In this document: positions 1 to 5,266 of the stretch, one piece after another
How positions within the stretch are numbered: the stretch's first letter is position 1
How the letters are laid out: each line of letters begins with the position of its first letter
Source of the DNA: CAVYHX01 sp963768415
GTDB lineage: Bacteria > Pseudomonadota > Gammaproteobacteria > UBA9214
Direction: 5' to 3'
Length of the DNA stretch: 9,131 bases
Assembly: GCA_963768415.1 (NCBI GenBank)
Contig: CAVYHX010000024.1
Coordinates: forward strand, 1 to 9,131
Notes under the pieces: model-generated
Seen by the model: the letters and a program-made list of their open reading frames with translations, nothing else
Told to the model about the DNA's origin: nothing
Database searches by the model: none
Made by a program: the position numbers and the translations under genes

Positions 1-103
1 ATCCGGGACAGTTGCGGGGATTCACTGCATGGGTCAGATTAATTCAATACGGATGCACGTGCACACAACTGCAGTATCAATTTCATTACACGGTCAGTAA
101 CAG
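1..103. other. Gene-free edge, downstream of the VTT-protein gene
   Basis: No convincing coding signal was found on either strand in this short edge. It lies just after the stop codon of the minus-strand membrane-protein gene. The only structure noticed is a 10-base perfect palindrome, TGCACGTGCA, at 54-63, which is too short to assign a role. No stem followed by a T-run was seen that would mark a terminator for the minus-strand operon. Confidence 0.4.
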
Positions 104-778
104 CTATTCCTGCACGACCGGTTGCCGGCCCATGTAGCTGTCCAGTGCCTTGCCATGACGATATTTGCGGTAGAGATAGAATCCCAGTACTGCAGCCCCG
201 GCGAACATGCCCATCGCCAGCGCAACTTGCCAGAACCGTTCCATGTGGGCACCGCTGCCGACGAGGGCGAACACTGCCATTTGCGGAATATAACCCAGCG
301 CGGACCCCAAAAAGAACGGCGCACTGCGCACCCCCGAGACACCTGCAGCCAGATTGACCAGCCAGTTACTGCCGAGCGGCAGCAGACGTATCAGCAGGGT
401 CATGGAAAAGGTATTCTCATGAATAAAATGATCGATCTCACGAATCCGCACAGAGAACCGGCTGGATGCGGAGACCCCGATCAGCAGACGCGCTGCATAA
501 AAAGTCAACATACAACCGCCCACCGTCGCCAGCATTGACAGCAGGGTACCCTCGGCAAAACCGAAGCCATAGCCGCCCAGAAAGGCAACCACCTGGCGCG
601 ACAGCCCGGTACACACCAGCAGCGCGCCCGCAGTCACGAACAGCAATTCGCCCGCCAGCCCATTATCGCGAACATACCTGTCTATCCAGTGCAGGTCGAG
701 CAGGTCACCCAGCAGATATCCGCCCGTCACCAGAATGGCCATAATGACCAGTCCGCGCAATATAAATGGTGCAATCAT
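104..778 (-). CDS. TVP38/TMEM64 family (VTT-domain) inner-membrane protein
   Basis: This encodes a 224-residue, very hydrophobic protein that matches the TVP38/TMEM64 branch of the VTT/DedA superfamily, whose members are linked to lipid or lipid-carrier movement across membranes. Residues 5-27 form a first membrane segment. The VTT core covers about 60-175: a glycine-rich FLGGYGFGFAEG stretch (66-77), a helix ending YAARLLIG (94-101), then RLLPLGSNWLVNLAAG (131-146), which is the typical Arg/Pro re-entrant region, and LGSALGYIPQ (157-166). A last helix spans about 183-203 and is followed by a basic tail. The ATG at 778 was chosen because a longer reading to 865 runs into the glycosyltransferase gene and adds a non-hydrophobic arm. 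The gene starts 5 bases after that gene's stop, so the two are probably co-transcribed. The substrate cannot be told from sequence. Confidence 0.85.
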   Translation of the reverse strand: MIAPFILRGLVIMAILVTGGYLLGDLLDLHWIDRYVRDNGLAGELLFVTAGALLVCTGLSRQVVAFLGGYGFGFAEGTLLSMLATVGGCMLTFYAARLLIGVSASSRFSVRIREIDHFIHENTFSMTLLIRLLPLGSNWLVNLAAGVSGVRSAPFFLGSALGYIPQMAVFALVGSGAHMERFWQVALAMGMFAGAAVLGFYLYRKYRHGKALDSYMGRQPVVQE

Positions 779-783
779 GAGTA

Positions 784-1509
784 TTACTCGATCTCTGTGA
801 CCTGCGGGCGCCGGGTGCGCCGCTGCAGCCAGCGCACACCCAGGGTGTCGATAATACCGACCCACAGGCGGTTATGCACACCATACTTGGACACCCCGTG
901 TTGCCGCGCACGATGCCTGACCTCGACTGATACGACACGGCCACCCTGACGCTGCACCAGGGCGGGTAAAAAGCGGTGCATGTGATCAAAGCGCGGCAAG
1001 GCCAGAAAGGTCGCCCGGGCAAACACCTTCAATCCACAGCCGGTGTCCGGTGTTGCGTCCTTGAGGATTGCACGGCGGGCAGTATTGGCAACCCGCGATG
1101 AAAAACGTTTCAGCCAGTTATCGCGTCTGCGCTTGCGGTAGCCGGCTATCAGCAGGACATCATCCGGGGCCGCGCGCATGGCCCGGTACAGGGTCAGGAT
1201 ATCGGCCGGATCATTCTGGCCGTCACCATCCAGGGTAGCGATCCAGGTGCCGGTGGCCGCATCCACCCCGCTCGCGATCGCGGCGCTCTGCCCGCAGCGA
1301 TTGCGGTGACGCAGGACCCTGACCGTGCCATGCCGCAGCCGGCAGCCGCGCAGTACATCAGGCGTAGCGTCATCACTGCCGTCATCCACCAGGATGATCT
1401 CGTAATCCGGTTGTTGTGCAAGCTGCCCGCAGATCTCGTCTATCAGCGCTGCAATATTTCCGGCTTCGTTGAAAACCGGAATGACAATGGAGAGATCCAC
1501 AGTGGCCAT
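784..1509 (-). CDS. Family 2 glycosyltransferase, polyprenyl-phosphate (DPM1-like) type
   Basis: This is a 241-residue GT-A fold enzyme that would transfer a sugar from a nucleotide sugar, most likely to a polyprenyl-phosphate carrier at the cytoplasmic face. Visible motifs are the N-terminal strand SIVIPVFNEAGN (7-18), VDDGSDDAT (41-49) for nucleotide binding, and LDGDGQNDP (93-101) holding the metal-binding DxD-type acidic cluster. DTGCGLKVF (155-163), HRF (178-180) and RARQHGVSKYG (200-210) are the acceptor-side motifs usual in dolichol-phosphate-mannose-synthase-like GT2 proteins. There is no C-terminal transmembrane pair, unlike GtrB or ArnC, so it is probably peripheral and may depend on the membrane protein encoded next. 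The ATG at 1509 starts just before the conserved first strand. Sugar and acceptor are not determined; the subfamily is inferred from motifs. Confidence 0.9.
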   Translation of the reverse strand: MATVDLSIVIPVFNEAGNIAALIDEICGQLAQQPDYEIILVDDGSDDATPDVLRGCRLRHGTVRVLRHRNRCGQSAAIASGVDAATGTWIATLDGDGQNDPADILTLYRAMRAAPDDVLLIAGYRKRRRDNWLKRFSSRVANTARRAILKDATPDTGCGLKVFARATFLALPRFDHMHRFLPALVQRQGGRVVSVEVRHRARQHGVSKYGVHNRLWVGIIDTLGVRWLQRRTRRPQVTEIE

Positions 1510-1603
1510 ACAACCATATATTGACTAGGGATTAATAAAGAAGACTGCACCCGCCCGTTTGGCTATAGTACTACGCTTCCTGTTTATAACATCTATAGAG
1601 CTC
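1510..1603. promoter_or_regulatory. Divergent intergenic region with a weak promoter candidate
   Basis: This 94-base AT-richer gap separates the minus-strand glycosyltransferase pair from the plus-strand DUF255 pair, so promoters for both directions should lie here. On the plus strand TATAGT (1564-1569) is a good -10 match, but the best-spaced -35 (AAGACT, 1541-1546) is poor. A second -10-like word, TATAAC, sits at 1585-1590. The TTGACT at 1521-1526 is not correctly spaced to either. If TATAGT is used, transcription would begin near 1576, which agrees with the DUF255 start at 1604 and argues against the TTG at 1559. No strong minus-strand promoter was picked out. No operator is evident. Confidence 0.3.
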
Positions 1604-3694
1604 ATGAGTCACAGCGGCGACTATACCAATCACCTCGTCAACGAGACCAGCCCCTACCTGTTGCAACATGCGCACAATCCGGTTGACTGGTATCCCTGGG
1701 GTCCCGCTGCACTGGAAAAGGCGCGCAGTGAAAACAAGCCGATGTTGCTGTCGGTAGGCTATTCGGCCTGTCACTGGTGCCATGTCATGGCGCACGAGTC
1801 GTTCGAAGACCCCGCCACGGCACAGATGATGAATGAGCTGTTTATCAATATCAAGGTGGACCGCGAGGAACGGCCGGACATCGACAAGATCTACCAGACC
1901 GCCCATTCCATGCTGACGCAGCGGCCCGGCGGCTGGCCATTGACCGTCTTTCTTACCCCGGATGACCAGGTACCGTTTTTTGCCGGCACTTACTTTCCGA
2001 ATGAACCACGGCACGGCATGCCCTCCTTCACTGACCTGATGCAGCGCATCAGGGAGTACCTCTCCGGGCATGAAGACGAGATCCGCAATCAGAACACGCG
2101 GCTGATCGACGCACTGCAATCGGTCAATGCCGGCACCAGCGCGGCCACTGCGCTCAGTCCAGCCCCGCTGGACAGCGCACGGCAGCAACTGGAAAGAAAT
2201 TTCGATGCCCGTGATGGCGGCTTCGGTGCAGCACCCAAGTTCCCGCATCCGACCAGCATCGAACGCTCGTTACGGCACTGGGCGGGCAGCCACCCGGCAA
2301 CCGGCGGCGGCGACCGGCGTGCCCTGCACATGGCTGTCTTCACCCTGGAGAAGATGGCGCGCGGCGGCCTGTTCGATCAGCTCGGCGGCGGCTTCTGCCG
2401 CTACTCCGTGGACGATCACTGGATGATCCCGCACTTCGAGAAGATGCTCTATGACAACGGCGCCCTGCTCGCCCTGTATGGTGAAGCCTGGGCCGCGACC
2501 GGAAATCCGCTGTTCAAACGCATCTGCGCGCAGACCGCCGGCTGGGTGATGCGCGAGATGCAATCCCCGCAGGGCGGTTACTACTCCAGCCTGGATGCCG
2601 ATTCGGAAGGTGAGGAAGGCAAGTTCTATGTGTGGACCCCGAATGAGGTCCATGCCCTGCTGGATAGTACGGACTACAAAATCATTGCACGCCGCTACGG
2701 CCTTGACCGTGACGCTAACTTCGAGGGACGCTGGCACCTGCATGTGTATCGTACGCGGGAACAACTGGCCAGTGAGTTTGCCACTACGCCGGATGCCATT
2801 TCACAAACGCTGGACCGCGCCCATGCGATCCTGCTGGCAGCGCGTGAACAAAGGATACGGCCGGGTCGCGACGACAAGATCCTGACCTCCTGGAACGGCC
2901 TGATGATCCGCGGCATGGCCATCGCGGGCCGGCATCTCGACCGGCACGACTGGATTGAATCCGCGGAGCGGGCGCTGGATTTTATCCATGCGACGCTCTG
3001 GAAAAATGGCCGCCTGCTGGCAACCAGCAAGGATGGCCGCGCCCACCTGAATGCCTATCTGGATGACTATGTCTACCTGATCGACGGCATTATTGAACTG
3101 CTGCAGGTGCGCTGGCGTGACGGCGACCTGGCTTTCGCTCTCGCACTCGCCGAGGTGGTCCTGCAGCACTACCAGGACCCGGCGGGCGGCTTCTTCTTTA
3201 CCTCGGATGACCACGAAGCTCTCATCCAGCGTCCCAAGCCCGGCCACGATGATGCCACACCCTCCGGCAACGGGATTGCCGCCCGGGTATTCAACCGGCT
3301 CGGTCACCTGCTCGGCGAGACCCGTTACCTGGAGGCGGCGGACATGACCCTGAAAGACCTCTGGGGTGGCCTCGCGTCCATGCCACACGGTCATGCCAGC
3401 CTGCTGGTTGCACTGGAAGAGACCCTGTTCCCGCTGCAGACCGTAATTATTCGCGCTGACACCCCGACCCTCGACGAGTGGCAGGCCCGCGCCGCCCGTC
3501 CCTATGCACCCCGGCGCATCACCCTGGCTATCCCGAAGCATGCAAATTCACTGCCGGGACTGCTCGCGCAGCGCAAACCACAGGATGGCGTTGCAGCCTA
3601 CATTTGCAGCGGCCACACCTGCGGCGCGCCGGTGACCGAACTCGACGCATTCACTACAATACTGTCCGAATCAGGAATATCCACAGGCATATGA
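1604..3694 (+). CDS. DUF255 thioredoxin-like / six-hairpin glycosidase-like protein (YyaL/SPATA20 family)
   Basis: This 696-residue protein matches the widespread YyaL/SPATA20 family and has about the usual length. The N-terminal DUF255 thioredoxin-like domain (about 5-165) opens with NHLVNETSPYLLQHAHNPVDW and carries a CHWC redox-type site (Cys56, Cys59) followed by HESFED. KVDREERPD and GWPLTVFLTPD (about 110-120) are further family marks. The rest is an (alpha/alpha)6-toroid-like region with DQLGGGFCRYSVD, HFEKMLYDN, SLDADSEGEEGKFYVW and DDKILTSWNG. A C-terminal CSGHTC (Cys668, Cys673) is also common in the family. The biochemical activity is not established; a redox or sugar-epimerase-like role has been proposed from fold only. 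I prefer ATG 1604 to the TTG at 1559 because the conserved block begins about ten residues after it and the added 15 residues are atypical. The Shine-Dalgarno is weak. The stop overlaps the next start as ATGA. Confidence 0.9.
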   Translation: MSHSGDYTNHLVNETSPYLLQHAHNPVDWYPWGPAALEKARSENKPMLLSVGYSACHWCHVMAHESFEDPATAQMMNELFINIKVDREERPDIDKIYQTAHSMLTQRPGGWPLTVFLTPDDQVPFFAGTYFPNEPRHGMPSFTDLMQRIREYLSGHEDEIRNQNTRLIDALQSVNAGTSAATALSPAPLDSARQQLERNFDARDGGFGAAPKFPHPTSIERSLRHWAGSHPATGGGDRRALHMAVFTLEKMARGGLFDQLGGGFCRYSVDDHWMIPHFEKMLYDNGALLALYGEAWAATGNPLFKRICAQTAGWVMREMQSPQGGYYSSLDADSEGEEGKFYVWTPNEVHALLDSTDYKIIARRYGLDRDANFEGRWHLHVYRTREQLASEFATTPDAISQTLDRAHAILLAAREQRIRPGRDDKILTSWNGLMIRGMAIAGRHLDRHDWIESAERALDFIHATLWKNGRLLATSKDGRAHLNAYLDDYVYLIDGIIELLQVRWRDGDLAFALALAEVVLQHYQDPAGGFFFTSDDHEALIQRPKPGHDDATPSGNGIAARVFNRLGHLLGETRYLEAADMTLKDLWGGLASMPHGHASLLVALEETLFPLQTVIIRADTPTLDEWQARAARPYAPRRITLAIPKHANSLPGLLAQRKPQDGVAAYICSGHTCGAPVTELDAFTTILSESGISTGI

Positions 3695-4095
3695 GCGATA
3701 CCACCTATACCCTGCAAATCCCCGGCGCCCTGCTGGAATCCATTGAGCAGGGTGACAATGAAATCACGCTGCACTTCTCGCAAGTGCACCTTGTCCAGGA
3801 AATGGAGGCGGCCTTCGAGGACAGTCTGTGGACCCAGGCCGTCAACCTGATCGTCAGGGACATTACCCTGGAGGGAGATCTGCCCGGTTGCCCGTGCACA
3901 ATCGAGAGCGGCGACCTGACGGATAATATTTACACCTACCGCGATCACGCCCCCCTGCCCATCGACTGGCATGGCGAGGTGCGCTGCAAATTCAGGACTG
4001 CAGGACATGACGCCGGTTTTTCAATCGCCGGCGCCGCGCTGCAGCTGGAACAGATCGGCCACCCGCGTTACGTCAGGCATATCAAGAAAACCTAG
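3691..4095 (+). CDS. Uncharacterised 134-residue protein coupled to the DUF255 gene
   Basis: I do not recognise this protein. Its ATG shares ATGA with the stop of the DUF255 gene, so it is almost certainly translated by coupling from the same mRNA. The sequence has no signal peptide or membrane segment and is probably cytoplasmic. It alternates polar and hydrophobic residues in strand-like stretches (TYTLQI, NEITLHFSQVHLV, AVNLIVRDITLEG, EVRCKFRTA, AGFSIAGAALQLEQIG), which suggests an all-beta or beta-rich fold with one short helix near EMEAAFEDSLWTQ. Three cysteines are present: two form a CPC pair (GCPCTI) and the third lies in VRCKF. They are a possible metal or redox site, but that is speculative. 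The ATG at 3691 is preferred over an upstream extension that would lie wholly inside the DUF255 gene. Confidence 0.75.
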   Translation: MSDTTYTLQIPGALLESIEQGDNEITLHFSQVHLVQEMEAAFEDSLWTQAVNLIVRDITLEGDLPGCPCTIESGDLTDNIYTYRDHAPLPIDWHGEVRCKFRTAGHDAGFSIAGAALQLEQIGHPRYVRHIKKT

Positions 4096-4191
4096 CAGGG
4101 ATTGCCTGGCAATGCCTCAATTGGCAACCGCACAGGATTAGGCGATTACCCCCATTGGGACTGCCTCTGGATGACAGATGACGATGAAACA
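4096..4191. other. Spacer after the plus-strand operon, with a small inverted repeat
   Basis: This is non-coding sequence between the stop of the 134-residue gene and the repeat array. ATTGCC-T-GGCAAT at 4101-4113 is a perfect 6-base inverted repeat with a one-base centre. It has no following T-run, so it is not a typical intrinsic terminator. The last 14 bases (4178-4191) resemble the 3' end of the 53-bp unit, especially that of unit 3, and are probably a decayed partial copy marking the original left edge of the array. Confidence 0.4.
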
Positions 4192-4615
4192 CCGCTGGTC
4201 GAATGAATTCGACCCTACAGGTTTGATTCAATGACGGTGTAATACCGCTGGTCGAATGAATTCGACCCTGCAGGTTTGATTCGATGACCGTGTAATACCG
4301 CTGGTCGAATGAATTCGACCCTGCAGGTTTGATTCAATGACGGTGAAATACCGCTGGTCGAATGAATTCGACCCTGCAGGTTTGATTCAATGACGGTGTA
4401 ATACCGCTGGTCGAATGAATTCGACCCTGCAGGTTTGATTCGATGACCGTGTAATACCGCTGGCCGAATGAATTCGACCCTGCAGGTTTGATTCAATGAC
4501 CGTGTAATACCGCTGGTCGAATGAATTCGACCCTGCAGGTTTGATTCAATGACGGTGTAATACCGCTGGTCGAATGAATTCGACCCTGCTGTAGGGCCGA
4601 ATTCATTCGGCCAGC
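4192..4615. repeat. 53-bp tandem array of REP-like palindromes (7 full units, 1 partial, plus an inverted copy)
   Basis: Units begin at 4192, 4245, 4298, 4351, 4404, 4457, 4510 and 4563, each starting CCGCTGG, with an exact 53-base period. Each unit holds an imperfect palindrome GGTCGAAT-GA-ATTCGACC (8-bp stem; one stem mismatch in unit 6) and then about 27 bases of conserved linker containing GGTTTGATTC. The eighth unit breaks off after its palindrome (4563-4589) and is followed by an inverted copy at 4591-4615. Read on the minus strand the first unit is GTAG-GGTCGAATTC..., the 5'-GTAG-plus-hairpin layout of REP elements mobilised by RAYT transposases. No RAYT gene is in the window. The array sits between two converging genes, the usual place for REP/BIME elements. 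The linker is conserved in every copy, so this is not CRISPR. Confidence 0.9.
4565..4615. repeat. Terminal inverted REP pair forming a long hairpin
   Basis: The last direct palindrome (4565-4589) and an inverted copy (4591-4615) are complementary over 25 positions with one base between them. In RNA read from the plus strand there are two G-U pairs and one A-C mismatch, all at transition differences. The inverted copy has GGCCGAAT/ATTCGGCC where the others have GGTCGAAT/ATTCGACC, so both sides of its own stem changed together. It could fold in either transcript from the converging genes and block 3' exonucleases or end transcription. There is no T-run, so a classical intrinsic terminator is not supported. 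Confidence 0.75.
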
Positions 4616-4702
4616 AACCTTGCCATCAGAAGAAATGCGTCGCGTCTGAATTGATTAAGTTACCCACTCAATCCGGTGAAAGATCAGTTCATTCTCCTCT
4701 GC
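4616..4702. other. Spacer downstream of the Coq4-like gene
   Basis: This is non-coding sequence between the inverted repeat copy and the stop of the minus-strand Coq4-like gene. I see no open frame, RNA gene or clear terminator stem here. Any 3'-end formation for the putA operon is more likely to use the hairpin at 4565-4615. Confidence 0.35.
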
Positions 4703-5266
4703 TCAATCGAGCAGCCGCTGGCTGGCCGCGGCATCTTTATAGCGCTCCTGTTCAATCCGGTAATAGGCACGCAGCAGATCGAGTTCCAGGCCCACGTGCT
4801 TGCGGACTTCATGCAAGGGGACATCCAGGTACTGAGCGTACGCTATCTTGTCGAGCGGCTGGCAGCCGGAAATGCCGCCCAGGCGGACCGCGTCATTGAA
4901 TATCCGCACGGCATTTTTATCAAAGGTATACGGCTGCGGGTAGAGATGCCGCGCCAGCACACCGAATAACCACTCCTCGCTGCGCCGCACCCGCTTGGTG
5001 CTGCCCATGGTGAAACCGATGGTGAAGGCCTCGTCTTCGGTGCGCAGCCCGCGCCCCAGCAGAATATGTATCCGGTCATGCGCCTGGAGATCCACCGCCC
5101 CGTGAAACAGTGTCAGGCCGGGCAGTGAATACTTGGGATTTTCCAGCAGGCGGATAATGAGCGGGATCTCCTGCTGGCGTGCAGCGACCGCGGCGAGACT
5201 GTCCAGACCCTGGCGCAGGGTCAGCTCGCCTGCTGATAACGGGATGTGCCAGTCGGTGTATTTCAT
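4703..5266 (-). CDS. Coq4-like protein, translationally coupled to putA
   Basis: This encodes a 187-residue soluble protein with no signal peptide. It contains HDRIH (His63, Asp64, His67) followed after exactly eleven residues by Glu79, which is the HDxxH-x11-E metal-ligand pattern described for Coq4 of ubiquinone biosynthesis. The surrounding text HILLGRGLRTEDEAFTIGF also resembles the family's HDxxHxLxG...E layout. A late block, LDVPLHEVRKHVGLE (147-161), fits the PLxEVRxxLG tail of bacterial Coq4 homologues. Its ATG overlaps the putA stop (ATGA on the minus strand), so it should be made with PutA. Known Coq4 proteins act on the benzoquinone ring (C1 decarboxylation and hydroxylation) and are scaffold-linked in mitochondria. 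Whether this protein does that, or serves the quinone site of PutA, is inference. The longer start at 5326 was rejected because it lies inside putA. Confidence 0.65.
   Translation of the reverse strand: MKYTDWHIPLSAGELTLRQGLDSLAAVAARQQEIPLIIRLLENPKYSLPGLTLFHGAVDLQAHDRIHILLGRGLRTEDEAFTIGFTMGSTKRVRRSEEWLFGVLARHLYPQPYTFDKNAVRIFNDAVRLGGISGCQPLDKIAYAQYLDVPLHEVRKHVGLELDLLRAYYRIEQERYKDAAASQRLLD

Noticed and set aside
122..744. Plus-strand open frames opposite the VTT protein
   Set aside because: They are compositionally odd, lack motifs, and are antisense to a clear membrane-protein gene.
1559..1603. TTG start giving the DUF255 protein 15 more residues
   Set aside because: The extra residues are not part of the family N-terminus, and a -10-like TATAGT lies within them; ATG 1604 is better.
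2801..3541. Minus-strand open frame (246 codons) opposite the DUF255 gene
   Set aside because: It is a shadow of the conserved plus-strand gene and has no recognisable domain of its own.
4101..4113. Intrinsic terminator after the plus-strand operon
   Set aside because: The 6-base stem has a one-base centre and no T-run after it.
4215..4496. Minus-strand open frame of 93 codons across the repeat array
   Set aside because: It is made wholly of the tandem repeat. It stays open because three 53-base units equal 53 codons, and its peptide repeats with that period. It is not a gene.
4192..4589. CRISPR array
   Set aside because: The parts between palindromes are as conserved as the palindromes, the unit length is a constant 53, and no cas gene is nearby.
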